A stretch of DNA of 64,000 nt, from NCBI GenBank assembly GCA_937920635.1, contig CAKZUE010000033.1:62001-126000 (forward strand), read 5' to 3'. This document shows positions 1 through 9,117 of the stretch, piece after piece. The notes under the pieces are model-generated. The model ran no database searches and was not told where the DNA came from. It was given only the letters and a program-made list of their open reading frames with translations. Position numbers and translations under genes: made by a program. The stretch's first letter is position 1. Each line of letters starts with the position of its first letter. This stretch comes from an uncultured Bryobacteraceae bacterium (lineage in GTDB: Bacteria > Acidobacteriota > Terriglobia > Bryobacterales > Bryobacteraceae).

Positions 1-1121
1 CAGACGGCAGCCTGTGGTTTCCCACAGATCGTGGTTTCATCCAGGTCCGAACCACGTCTCGGCGCCGTCAGCCCGCGCCGCGGGCGGTGGTCGAAGATGT
101 TTGGGCAGACGGCGCACCGCTGGCGATGTCTGGAGAACCACTCCTGCGCGCCGGCGCTCGAAACATCATGATCCGTTTCACGGCGCTCCGCTTCTCGACA
201 GCGGGGAAGGTGTTATTCCGCTACCGGCTGGCCGGCGCCGACCAAGACTGGCTGGAAGCCGGCACGGAAAGGTCAGCGCGCTACAACGAACTCCCTCCGG
301 GAAACCATCTGTTCGAGGTGCAGGCGCGGGATCCGTGGGGCGAGTGGGGAGAGCCGGCTTCCCTCTTGCTGCGCCAGCAGCCACGGTTCTCTCAGACCGG
401 GTGGTTCCTTTTGCTATCAGGCTTGACAGGTGCGTCCATTGTGTTCAGCCTCTACCGCTGGCGGTTGCGGGCAGTCAGAAGCCGTTACGCTGCCATTCTC
501 GAAGAGCGGAACCGGATTGGAAGGGAGTGGCATGACACCCTCGTCGCCGGCTTGTCGGCCATCTCCCTGCAAATTGAGGCAGCGCTTTCCGCCATCGCTT
601 CCAGACCCGAGCGCGCCGCCGATATCTTACAGACGACTCGCAGCATGGTGCACCATTACCGGGCCGAGGCGCGCCGTGTGATCCTCGATCTCCGCGACAG
701 CCGGCCGCTGGGAGAAACGCTCGCCTCGGCGCTGGAAATTGCTCTGCAGCGCGTAGTCGAGCCTCGCGGCATCCGGGGCGCCGTGGCCGTGGATGGCCAG
801 CCCGTAGATCTGCCTCCCGAGTTGCACCATAATGTCCTGCGGATCTGTCAGGAAGCCGTGGCCAACGCCGTGAACCATGCCAACCCGCGTGTTGTCGATG
901 TCCGGTTAGTCTTTCGCCCGGGGAGTCTTCGCGCCATCGTTCAGGACGATGGACACGGGTTCGATCGCGATTGCCCTCAGGGCGAAAGGTTCAACCATTT
1001 CGGGATCACCATCATGCAGGAACGCGCCCGCCGCTGCGGCGGCAGCCTGCGCATTGACAGCAGCCCCGGAAGGGGCACTACCGTTGAGGCGGTCATCCCG
1101 CTTCCCCCCTCTTCCAAATGA
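1..1121 (+). CDS. Two-component sensor histidine kinase, propeller/Y_Y_Y type (5' partial)
   Basis: The reading frame is already open at base 3, where the residues DGSLWFPTDRG resemble the last blade of a two-component-regulator propeller, so the gene begins outside the window. Next come a Y_Y_Y-type Ig-like domain (about nt 170-370), one membrane segment (about nt 400-460), a HisKA_3 dimerisation domain and a HATPase_c domain. The phospho-acceptor His is at nt 531-533 in RIGREWHDT; family members usually have Leu where this has Trp. The N box (EAVANAVNHA) and G box (DDGHGFD) are intact. By family, the periplasmic propeller senses a ligand, often a glycan breakdown product, and the kinase passes phosphate to the regulator encoded next, whose start overlaps this stop by four bases (ATGA). 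The ligand is unknown. Confidence 0.9.
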   Translation, partial: DGSLWFPTDRGFIQVRTTSRRRQPAPRAVVEDVWADGAPLAMSGEPLLRAGARNIMIRFTALRFSTAGKVLFRYRLAGADQDWLEAGTERSARYNELPPGNHLFEVQARDPWGEWGEPASLLLRQQPRFSQTGWFLLLSGLTGASIVFSLYRWRLRAVRSRYAAILEERNRIGREWHDTLVAGLSAISLQIEAALSAIASRPERAADILQTTRSMVHHYRAEARRVILDLRDSRPLGETLASALEIALQRVVEPRGIRGAVAVDGQPVDLPPELHHNVLRICQEAVANAVNHANPRVVDVRLVFRPGSLRAIVQDDGHGFDRDCPQGERFNHFGITIMQERARRCGGSLRIDSSPGRGTTVEAVIPLPPSSK

Positions 1122-1741
1122 GCAACAACCCGATTCGGATTGCTGTTGTCGAGGACCAGTATTTCTTCCGTCTCGCTCTCCGCACTACCATCGACAGCCG
1201 TCCCGATATGCAGATCGTCGCCGAGACTGACAAAGGTTCTGAAGCTCTTTCGATGTGCCGCACTTGCCTGCCGGATGTGGTCATCCTCGATCTGCGGCTG
1301 CCCGACGTTTCCGGCTTTGAGGTCATTCAGCAGATCCACCGAGAGTTGCCGCGCATCGCGATCCTGGTTCTCAGTAACTATGAGGGCAGCGAGGACGTCC
1401 GGCGCGCGCTGGCTGCCGGCGCGCTGGCTTATCTCACGAAAGATGCCGATGCCGAGATGCTCATCCGGGGCATTCTCCAGGTCCACTCGGGCAAGCGTTA
1501 CGTGTCTCCCTCCGTGGGCGCGCTGCTGGCTGAGGAGATCAGCGCCGAAGGGCTCACGGCCCGCGAGCTCGACGTGATTCACCTGATGGCCAAGGGTTGC
1601 AGCAACCGCGAGATCGGCGAACGGCTCGGGATTGCAGAAAACACCGTGCGCGTCCATGTCAGCCGGATTCTGGACAAACTGGGCGTCCATGACCGCACTC
1701 AGGCGGTGATGCGCGCCGTCGAGCGGGGCCTTCTCCATTGA
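1118..1741 (+). CDS. NarL/FixJ-family response regulator
   Basis: This 207-residue protein has an N-terminal receiver domain (about residues 5-120), with acidic residues near VVEDQ, the phospho-acceptor Asp58 in VILDLRLPD and the conserved Lys in YLTKDAD. A C-terminal LuxR-type helix-turn-helix follows (about 140-205; LTARELDVIHLMAKG and NTVRVHVSRILDKLG). It is translationally coupled to the upstream kinase by an ATGA overlap, so it is the cognate regulator. The next gene downstream on the same strand is a TonB-dependent receptor after a 352-base gap; control of that receptor by this regulator is a reasonable inference, not shown. Confidence 0.93.
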   Translation: MSNNPIRIAVVEDQYFFRLALRTTIDSRPDMQIVAETDKGSEALSMCRTCLPDVVILDLRLPDVSGFEVIQQIHRELPRIAILVLSNYEGSEDVRRALAAGALAYLTKDADAEMLIRGILQVHSGKRYVSPSVGALLAEEISAEGLTARELDVIHLMAKGCSNREIGERLGIAENTVRVHVSRILDKLGVHDRTQAVMRAVERGLLH

Positions 1742-2093
1742 GCTAGCGCGCTGCTGCCATGTTTCCGCTGCCGCGCTGCCGGCGCCGCCACTGAGCCCGC
1801 GGAAGCAGACATGCAGGAGCGGAACAACGGCTCGGAGTTCCAGGCTCGTCATCCCGCAAAAAACGCTGCAAACCGCCACCGCGCCAGGGTGGATTTCTGG
1901 GATTCGCCGCGCGCGGCTCAGGTGTCTCGTCCCACCGGCGCTCGTAGCATGCGCGGGAGGAACCGATGGGAGCGCCCTGCCGGGTATCTCCGGGGAGAAT
2001 AGTCTTCCAGGACTACTCAGACATGATCCTTCTGGAAGACGACGCCAGCGGGGCTTCGTGATATCTCTGCCTTAGCCCCCAAAGGAGACTCCG
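1742..2093. other. Non-coding gap before the first TonB receptor
   Basis: I see no gene with support here. A 63-codon open frame at 1811-2002 has a composition unlike its neighbours and no ribosome binding site. The gap holds an inverted repeat (2002-2040, listed separately) and the ribosome binding site of the receptor (AAAGGAGA, about 2081-2088). Confidence 0.6.
2002..2040. promoter_or_regulatory. 9-bp inverted repeat upstream of TonB receptor
   Basis: GTCTTCCAG (2002-2010) and CTGGAAGAC (2032-2040) are perfect inverted repeats separated by 21 bases, about 54 bases before the receptor start. The spacing suits two half-sites for a dimeric regulator such as the NarL-type protein upstream, or an RNA hairpin in the leader. 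The arms are seen; the function is a guess. Confidence 0.35.
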
Positions 2094-5000
2094 ATGACAC
2101 GCCTGTTCCGTGCAGCCGCCCTGATCACCTTCCTGACCGCCTGGGCCTCGGCCCAGGTCGGCCGCGCCGGATTATTTGGAGTCGTTCTGGATTCCAGTGG
2201 CGCGCCAGTAGCCAACGCCAAGGTCCAGATCACCAACACGGAGACCAACATTACGACTACCGCCGTTACCAGCGAAACCGGCTATTACACCGCGCCGGCG
2301 CTGCCCGTAGGCAACTACCGGATTGTGGTGGAGCAGACCGGCTTCAAGAAGGCCATTCGCGAAGGCATCGTGCTACAGGTCGATCAGCGCGCCCAGGTCG
2401 ACATCGAGCTTTCCTTGGGCAGCCTCTCCGAGTCGATCACGGTGACCGGGGAGGCTCCTCTGGTCGACACGGGCTCGAGCACCATCGGCAAGGTGATTGA
2501 AAACAAGCGGATCCAGGAACTCCCGATCAACGGACGCAACGCTCTCTCTCTGACTCTGCTCACTCCGGCCGTCCGCACGACCTTCACCGGCAATCCGAGC
2601 GGCTTCGCCGACCGCGGCATTGCGCTTTCCGGCATCAGCATCAACGGCGGGCCGTCCGCGCTGAACGCCATCGTTATGGATGGAGGCAACAACAACCAGG
2701 GCTTTCTCGCCGACATCAACGTCAACCCGACGGTGGATGCCGTCCAGGAGTTCAAGGTGCAGTCGGCGACGATGTCAGCCGAGTTTGGCTTCACTGCGGG
2801 AGGGGTCATCAACCTCGTCACCAAGAGCGGCACGAACGAGTTCCACGGAACGCTCTACCACTTCCTCCGCAACGACAAGCTCGACGCGCGGAATGCCTTC
2901 GCCGCCGTCCGCGCTCCGTTCCGTTATAACCAATTCGGCGGCGCGCTCGGCGGTCCCGCAACCCTTCCGAAACTGTACGAGGGCAAAAACAGAACCTTCT
3001 TCTTTTACAATTTCGAGGCGTGGTACTACAGGCGCGGCCTGAATCCCATCGGCTCCACTCCGATCGATACCTGGCGGCGCGGGGACTTTTCGAACTTTTT
3101 CAACGCCAGCGGCCAGTTGATCCCGATCTACGACCCCAATACCCTCACCCGTGAGGGCTCGAGGGTCTTCCGCACACAGTTCCCCGGGAATGTGATCCCG
3201 CCCTCCCGGCTCGATCCAACCACGATGGCGTTCCTCCGCTACATGCCGCCGCCCAATCGCGCCCCCGTCAACCCGTACACTCAGCAAAACAATTTCATCT
3301 CCAGTATTTCGGAAGCCCGGGAGATGCAGCAGCACACCGCCAGAATCGATCACCGTTTCAGCGACAGGAATACCATGTATGGGCGCTACACGTACTATCG
3401 CCACTTCACCAACGCCGGCAACCTCCAGTCCCCATGGCCGGATCCCGATGTGCGCGCGCGCCTGGATGACCTGCGCAACAAAAATTTCGTTCTTAATGAC
3501 ACCCATTCTTTCTCTCCGAATATCCTGAACGAATTCCGTATCAGCGTGGCCCGTTCCAGGTTCCCGTTTCAGGCGGCGAGCTATGGGAAAAATTTGCCCA
3601 GGACGCTCGGGCTGCATCCGTCTATTCCGTCCGATACTCTCCCTTTCCTGAATAATTTTGGATATGCCAACTTTGGCGCCTTCACCGTTGGGTTGCGTGG
3701 CAGCACGAACTGGCAGTTCTTTGACATGATTACCTGGATCAAAGGCTCGCACACGCTGAAGCTGGGATACGACCATCGGCTGAACCAGGCCAATAATTAC
3801 CAGCGCGAGACCCCTTCGCATTCCTTTACTTTCGGTCCGGCCTTAACGCAGAATCCCGCCTCGCCCGCCGGCACGGGCGCTGCCTTCGCAACATTTCTGC
3901 TCGGAACTGTCTCCAGCGCCACCGGTTTTGCGTATCTTGGCGAATCGCAGAAGGCGTTCTCTTCGAGCGTGTTCATCCAGGACGACTGGCGGGCGTCCAG
4001 GCGGCTTACGCTGAATCTCGGGCTACGGTGGGATTACCAGCAGTGGCCGCGGGAGAGGAACAATGGAACTTCCAACTTTGACCCGCAGGGCATGATTCCT
4101 AACCTGAATCTCCGCGGCCGGACAGTTTATGCGGGCCTGGATTTCGGGCCGACGCCGTTCGAGCCCGTATGGAACAACTTCGGTCCGCGTGTCGGACTGG
4201 CCTATGATATCAATGGGAAAGGGAACACAGTCATCCGCGCCGGATATTCGATTTATTTCCCGAGCACGTTCTATCGCGACAACTTCGGGGCGACGTCAGG
4301 TTTTGCGGTGACCCAGACGCAGTACATCCCGCCCGGCGGCGACACCAACCTTCCGGCGTTTCTCTTTAAAGAAGGCCTGCCGTTTCCGCCGACCCAGCCG
4401 CTGGGCCCCCGGCTCGGCCCCGGCGGTTTTCTTGGCCAGAGCGTGACATACGACCAGGGCAATCCGCGAGTCCCGATGTCGCAGCAGTGGTCCGCCTCTT
4501 TACAGCAGCAGGCAAAGGGATGGCTGTTCGATGTCAGCTACTCGGCCAATCACGGAACGCATCTGATCGCCGGCGGGTACAATCTGAATGGCGTCCAGCC
4601 GCAGAACTGGGAGTATGGTCTGCGGCTTTCGCAGGAGCGAGTTCCTAACCCATACGCGGGGCTGGTGCCCGGGGCCCTTGGGGGCGGCACGATCACCTTG
4701 CAGCAGTCTCTGGCGGAGTTCCCTTATTACAGCGGCGTCACGGTCCGCAACCCGCACATGGGCAACTCGATTTATCACGCCCTCCTGTTTACGGCTGAAC
4801 GGCGTTTCCAGTACGGGTTTGTCCTCCTGTTTTCATACACGAAAGGGAAGCTCATCAGCGATTCCGTCGTGACGCCGATCAGCTTCGGCCCTGGGCTGGA
4901 GCAGGCAGGCATTGTGGGCTATCAGGATGGGTTGGCGTCACGCAGGCTGGAGCGCGCGATCGACCCGACCGACATTGCGCAGCGCGGCGTGGTCAGTCTG

Positions 5001-5525
5001 GTCTATGAGCTTCCTTTCGGCAGGGGGCGCAGATTCGGCGCCGGCATGAACAGGCTGGCAAACGCGTTTGCCGGCGGCTGGCAGTTGAATTCGATTACCA
5101 CCACGCAGAACGGCGTCCCGGTCGTGATCAGCGGAGCCAACAATTTCCGTGCTTCCCGCCCCAATTCGACGGGGCAGAGCGCGAAGCTGGGGCAAAGGAG
5201 CGCCGCCCGGTGGTTCGACACGGCACAATTCGTGAACCCGCCCAATTTCACGCTCGGCACCATTGGGCGAACTCTGCCGGACGTGCGGGCGCCGGGCATC
5301 TTCAACATGGATCTCTCCGCCATCAAAGACACGCGGTTGACGGAACAGGTCCGGCTGCAATTCCGCGCGGAGGCGTTCAACTGGTTGAATCACGTAAACC
5401 TCGGCTTGCCCAATGGGGGATTCTCGGCCGGGCCGGACGGCCGCAACCAGAGCGCAGCTTTCGGCACGATCGTTTCGGCAAGAGATGCCAGGATCGTGCA
5501 GTTCGGCCTGAAGCTGCTGTTCTAG
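2094..5525 (+). CDS. TonB-dependent receptor, Oar-like with carboxypeptidase-regulatory domain
   Basis: This 1143-residue outer-membrane protein begins with a signal peptide (about residues 1-21, ending ASAQ). An Ig-like carboxypeptidase-regulatory domain follows (about 22-110; GVVLDSSGAPVANAKV, GYYTAPALPVGNYRI), then a plug (about 125-250; ELPINGRNALSL, GGVINLVTKSGTNEFHG) and a long beta-barrel ending in Phe, as BAM substrates do. The family imports large ligands using TonB energy; in acidobacteria it is greatly expanded, with mostly unknown ligands. A strong AAAGGAGA ribosome binding site precedes the ATG. The neighbouring two-component system and exported oxidoreductases suggest a carbohydrate-type ligand, but no SusD-like lipoprotein is present. 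Confidence 0.92.
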   Translation: MTRLFRAAALITFLTAWASAQVGRAGLFGVVLDSSGAPVANAKVQITNTETNITTTAVTSETGYYTAPALPVGNYRIVVEQTGFKKAIREGIVLQVDQRAQVDIELSLGSLSESITVTGEAPLVDTGSSTIGKVIENKRIQELPINGRNALSLTLLTPAVRTTFTGNPSGFADRGIALSGISINGGPSALNAIVMDGGNNNQGFLADINVNPTVDAVQEFKVQSATMSAEFGFTAGGVINLVTKSGTNEFHGTLYHFLRNDKLDARNAFAAVRAPFRYNQFGGALGGPATLPKLYEGKNRTFFFYNFEAWYYRRGLNPIGSTPIDTWRRGDFSNFFNASGQLIPIYDPNTLTREGSRVFRTQFPGNVIPPSRLDPTTMAFLRYMPPPNRAPVNPYTQQNNFISSISEAREMQQHTARIDHRFSDRNTMYGRYTYYRHFTNAGNLQSPWPDPDVRARLDDLRNKNFVLNDTHSFSPNILNEFRISVARSRFPFQAASYGKNLPRTLGLHPSIPSDTLPFLNNFGYANFGAFTVGLRGSTNWQFFDMITWIKGSHTLKLGYDHRLNQANNYQRETPSHSFTFGPALTQNPASPAGTGAAFATFLLGTVSSATGFAYLGESQKAFSSSVFIQDDWRASRRLTLNLGLRWDYQQWPRERNNGTSNFDPQGMIPNLNLRGRTVYAGLDFGPTPFEPVWNNFGPRVGLAYDINGKGNTVIRAGYSIYFPSTFYRDNFGATSGFAVTQTQYIPPGGDTNLPAFLFKEGLPFPPTQPLGPRLGPGGFLGQSVTYDQGNPRVPMSQQWSASLQQQAKGWLFDVSYSANHGTHLIAGGYNLNGVQPQNWEYGLRLSQERVPNPYAGLVPGALGGGTITLQQSLAEFPYYSGVTVRNPHMGNSIYHALLFTAERRFQYGFVLLFSYTKGKLISDSVVTPISFGPGLEQAGIVGYQDGLASRRLERAIDPTDIAQRGVVSLVYELPFGRGRRFGAGMNRLANAFAGGWQLNSITTTQNGVPVVISGANNFRASRPNSTGQSAKLGQRSAARWFDTAQFVNPPNFTLGTIGRTLPDVRAPGIFNMDLSAIKDTRLTEQVRLQFRAEAFNWLNHVNLGLPNGGFSAGPDGRNQSAAFGTIVSARDARIVQFGLKLLF

Positions 5526-5789
5526 GTGCCGCCGTGCTGGTGGAACACAGGCAGCTGCAGAAATCATTGCAGGACCGAATCTCCCAGGCCGCAACATCGA
5601 TCCTGCCCGCTCAGCCCGGCGGCTTGGCGCGCGCTCAGATGCCGGTGTTCTGGGAGGCTGCCCTGGCGGCTTATTCCGGACCCGCGGGCGCGACGGAGCC
5701 GTCGGCATGATGGATATGGCCCCGTGCCGCCGGGCTCGACTGCGGCCTGTCGTCTTCAACCGGCCTTCGGGGCCAGAAAGGTTCAGATC

Positions 5790-7181
5790 ATGATTTCGCG
5801 CAGAACAGCCTTTGCAGTGCTGGCAGGGGGCGCGGCGTCAGCACAGAGTCATCTCCCGGGCATCCCGAACATCGGAGTGAAGGCGGATAGCGGCCCGCTG
5901 CGCTCTGAGTGCGGCGTTGGCGCACTGATGCCATGGGCCGATGCGTTGTGGGCCGTCACCTACAACTCGCACACACCCCGCACCGGAACTGGACTTGGGC
6001 TCTATCGCATCAGCGACCGCCTGGAGCCAACGCTCGTGCATATCCATGACGGCACTCACGCCAACAGGATGATCCATCAGGAGTCGCACCAGGCCTTCCT
6101 CGGGCCCTACGCCATCGACATGAAGGGGAACTGGCGGTTTCTGGAGGAGTTCCGGAATGAGCGGATTACCGCCACGATGCGCCACCTGTCAGACCCGGCC
6201 AATCTCGTTTACCAACTCACGATGGAGGGGCTGCTGTACGAGGTCGACGTGAACAGCCTGAAGCGCAGACTTCTGTTCGATCTTGTCAAAGAACTCAGGC
6301 TGAACCCGCGGCCGCACTTCAAAGGCGGCTACACCGGCCAGGAGCGCGTCGTTGTCGCCGCCAACGGTTTTTATGACTACGGCGATGACGCCGCCGGACT
6401 GCATGAGTGGGATGGCAAACGCTGGAACCGGCTGAGCGGCAAACCCCACATGGAGTGCGCCGGGCGTGAGAACTTGGGCAACGTTATTTTCTGCACCGGC
6501 TGGGACGAATCTTCAGTGCTTTTCTGGGCGCTGGTGAAAGGAAAATGGCAGCGTTACCGCCTGCCAAGACCCACCCAGGTGCACAGCCATGCGTGGCAGA
6601 CGGAATGGATGCGCATCCGTGAGGTCGAGACCGAACACTTCCTCATGGACATTCACGGCATGTTCTATGAACTCCAGCCGGTGGCGTGGGAGGACTCCGT
6701 TTGGGGCGTTGTGCCCGTCTGCCGCCACTTGCGGATGATTCCGGACTACTGCTCGTTCCGTGGACTCCTGGCCTTGGGCGGCAATGAGACCACGCCGAAC
6801 CAGGGCGCCAACCTTTACGTTGGGCAGCCGCAGTCGGGCATCTGGTTTTGCAAGACGGACGACCTCTGGTCGTGGGGGCGGCCCGCGGGCTGGGGAGGCC
6901 CGTGGCGCCGCAAAGCCGTGAAAGCCGGCGAAGCTTCCGAGCCATTTCTGATGACAGGCTTTGATAAGAAGATGGTGCATCTGAAGTCGGACAAGAGCGC
7001 CGCTTTTGTCATCGAAGTGGATTTTCTCGGAAACGGCGAATGGGTGTTTTACGAGAAAATAGCGACCGGCGGCGCATCGAATTATGCCCGGCATATTTTC
7101 CCGGAGGGCTTCTCGGCGCATTGGGTCCGGATCACGCCGGAGACGACTTGCACCGCATCGGCCGAGTTTTTCTACCTGTAA
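5790..7181 (+). CDS. Exported protein of unknown function with Tat-like leader
   Basis: I do not recognise this 463-residue protein. The chosen ATG gives a twin-arginine-like leader (MISRRTAFAVLAGGAASA), which argues against the open but leaderless extension back to 5526. The mature part is rich in Trp, Tyr and Gly, with several blocks of the form 'W-D-(G/E)-x-x-W' (for example HEWDGKRWNRL). That suggests a beta-rich, possibly propeller-like periplasmic fold. It lies between a TonB receptor and an exported FAD oxidoreductase, with nine bases to the next start, so these are probably co-transcribed and act on the same imported compound. No catalytic motif can be named. Confidence 0.75.
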   Translation: MISRRTAFAVLAGGAASAQSHLPGIPNIGVKADSGPLRSECGVGALMPWADALWAVTYNSHTPRTGTGLGLYRISDRLEPTLVHIHDGTHANRMIHQESHQAFLGPYAIDMKGNWRFLEEFRNERITATMRHLSDPANLVYQLTMEGLLYEVDVNSLKRRLLFDLVKELRLNPRPHFKGGYTGQERVVVAANGFYDYGDDAAGLHEWDGKRWNRLSGKPHMECAGRENLGNVIFCTGWDESSVLFWALVKGKWQRYRLPRPTQVHSHAWQTEWMRIREVETEHFLMDIHGMFYELQPVAWEDSVWGVVPVCRHLRMIPDYCSFRGLLALGGNETTPNQGANLYVGQPQSGIWFCKTDDLWSWGRPAGWGGPWRRKAVKAGEASEPFLMTGFDKKMVHLKSDKSAAFVIEVDFLGNGEWVFYEKIATGGASNYARHIFPEGFSAHWVRITPETTCTASAEFFYL

Positions 7182-7190
7182 GGAGCTGCC

Positions 7191-9110
7191 ATGAAACGCC
7201 GCGATCTGCTGGCCAGTTTCCCTTTCACGGGGTATTCGGTCTACGTCTTTGCGGGACAGCAGTCCAGTCCTTCTGCTCCTGCCCCGGATCGCTTTCAGGT
7301 CCTGGCTCCGCCGCAGCGCACGCCTGCTGCGGAGATCCATGAACCCAACATGACGCTCGTCGATCTCGACACGGACGTTCTGGTGGCGGGCGGCGGGCTG
7401 GCGGGCGTCTGCGCGGCGATCGCAGCGGCGCGGCACGGGGCGCGCGTCGTGTTGTTGCAGGACCGCTCGCGGCTCGGCGGCAACTCTTCGAGCGAAGTGA
7501 AGATGCACGTCGTGGGCGCCAACTGCCACAAGGGGCGCCCCGGGTGGCGGGAAGGCGGACTGATCGAGGAGCTGCGGCTCGAGGACGCCGTGCGCAATCC
7601 GCAACGCTCGTGGGAGATGTGGGACCTGCTGCTGTACGACAAGGTGGTCAGCGAACCCAACATCACCCTGCTGCTGGAGACCACGCTGTTCCGGGCGGAA
7701 GTCCTGGACGGGCGCATCCGGAGCGTCCACGCACGCTGCGACAAGACGGAGCACCTCTACCGGATCCGCGCGCCGCTCTTCGTCGATGCCACCGGCGACT
7801 CGCGGCTGGCGCTGGAAGCCGGCGCGGAGTTGCGCACCGGCAGGGAGGCGCGCTCGGAGTTCGGCGAGAGCCTTGCCCCGGAGACGGCTGACACGGAGAC
7901 GCTGGGATCGAGCATCCTTTTCACTTCCCGCGATTATGGCCGGCCCATGCCGTTCACGCCGCCCGCGTGGGCGCGCAAGGTGACGCGAGAACACCTGCGT
8001 TTCCGCAAGATCACAAGCTGGGAGTACGGCTACTGGTGGGTGGAGTGGGGCGGGCACCTGGACACGATCCGCGACAACGAGCGCATCCGGTTCGAACTGC
8101 TGGCCATCGCTTTGGGCGTCTGGGACTACATCAAGAACAGCGGCGACCACCCCTCCTCGGCCAACTGGGCGCTGGACTGGATCGGGATGATGACGGGCAA
8201 GCGGGGCAGCCGGCGCGTTCTGGGCGATCACATCCTCACACAGCATGACCTGATGCGCGGCACGTTCGACGATGCCGTGGCCATCGGCGGCTGGCCCATG
8301 GACGATCATCCGCCCGGCGGGTTCGACCGGCCCGACCTGCCGCCGAACACCGTGCTGCGCCCTCCCGAGGTGTACAACATCCCGCTGCGATCCCTTTACA
8401 GCAGAAACGTGGCGAACCTGATGATGGCCGGCCGCAACATCAGCGCCACGCACGCCGCGTTCACTTCCACACGCGTGATGGCCACCTGTGCCTGCATCGG
8501 CCAGGCTGTGGGAACCGCGGCGGCGCTGTGTCTCCGGGAAAGGCTCGCGCCGCGCGAGCTGGCGCGCGACAGCGGCCGCGTGAAGCGGCTCCAGCAGATT
8601 CTGCTGCGCGACGACCAGACCCTGCGCGGCGTCCGCAATGAGGATGAACTGGATCTGGCGCGCCGCGCGCAAGTCGACGCCTCATCGCAAGAGCCGCATG
8701 CGCCCGCATCCCATGTCATCGACGGCTGGGTGCGCGACATCCCGGGCAGAGAAATCCATCAATGGCAGGGCCGCATGCAGCAGGGCGGGGCGTGGATCGA
8801 GCTTCGCTGGCAGAAGCCCGTGAAGCTCAGCGAAGTCCAGATCACATTCGACACCGGCTTTCAGCGCGAGCTGACGCTTTCTTCCAGCGAGTCGATCCAC
8901 AAAGGCATCATCCGCGCGGCGCAGCCGGAGACCGTGCGCGATTACGTTCTTCTCGCGGGCGAGAAGGAACTCGCGCGTGTCAGCGGCAACTATCAGCGCC
9001 TGCGGCGCCACCGCTTCGAACCGGTGGAAACGGACCGGCTGCGCCTCCGCATCACCGCCACCAACGGCAGCGATCTGGCCCGGGTCTTCGAAATCCGCTG
9101 CTACGCGTGA
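7191..9110 (+). CDS. Exported FAD-dependent oxidoreductase with C-terminal discoidin-like domain
   Basis: The 639-residue protein starts after AAGGAG with a Tat-like leader (MKRRDLLASF). A Rossmann dinucleotide motif follows (VAGGGLAGVCAAIAAARHG, about residues 63-85, ending with ARVVLLQDRSRLGG), and ATGDS marks the second FAD contact. This is the FAD_oxidored (PF12831-like) family, usually annotated only as FAD-dependent oxidoreductase and common in Planctomycetes and Acidobacteria glycan loci. The C-terminal 140 residues (AWIELRWQKPVKLSEVQITFDTG) look like an F5/8-type or galactose-binding beta-sandwich. That pairing suggests oxidation of a bound sugar or glycoside in the periplasm; the substrate is inferred from context only. 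The FAD-binding call is strong. Confidence 0.88.
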   Translation: MKRRDLLASFPFTGYSVYVFAGQQSSPSAPAPDRFQVLAPPQRTPAAEIHEPNMTLVDLDTDVLVAGGGLAGVCAAIAAARHGARVVLLQDRSRLGGNSSSEVKMHVVGANCHKGRPGWREGGLIEELRLEDAVRNPQRSWEMWDLLLYDKVVSEPNITLLLETTLFRAEVLDGRIRSVHARCDKTEHLYRIRAPLFVDATGDSRLALEAGAELRTGREARSEFGESLAPETADTETLGSSILFTSRDYGRPMPFTPPAWARKVTREHLRFRKITSWEYGYWWVEWGGHLDTIRDNERIRFELLAIALGVWDYIKNSGDHPSSANWALDWIGMMTGKRGSRRVLGDHILTQHDLMRGTFDDAVAIGGWPMDDHPPGGFDRPDLPPNTVLRPPEVYNIPLRSLYSRNVANLMMAGRNISATHAAFTSTRVMATCACIGQAVGTAAALCLRERLAPRELARDSGRVKRLQQILLRDDQTLRGVRNEDELDLARRAQVDASSQEPHAPASHVIDGWVRDIPGREIHQWQGRMQQGGAWIELRWQKPVKLSEVQITFDTGFQRELTLSSSESIHKGIIRAAQPETVRDYVLLAGEKELARVSGNYQRLRRHRFEPVETDRLRLRITATNGSDLARVFEIRCYA

Positions 9111-9117
9111 TGCCGGA

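Noticed and set aside
1811-2002. Small open frame of 63 codons in the gap before the first receptor
   Set aside because: No ribosome binding site, no similarity I can see and composition unlike coding neighbours.
6513-8672. Open frame of 719 codons on the minus strand over the Tat protein and FAD oxidoreductase
   Set aside because: Shadow of two genes with intact motifs; no ribosome binding site.
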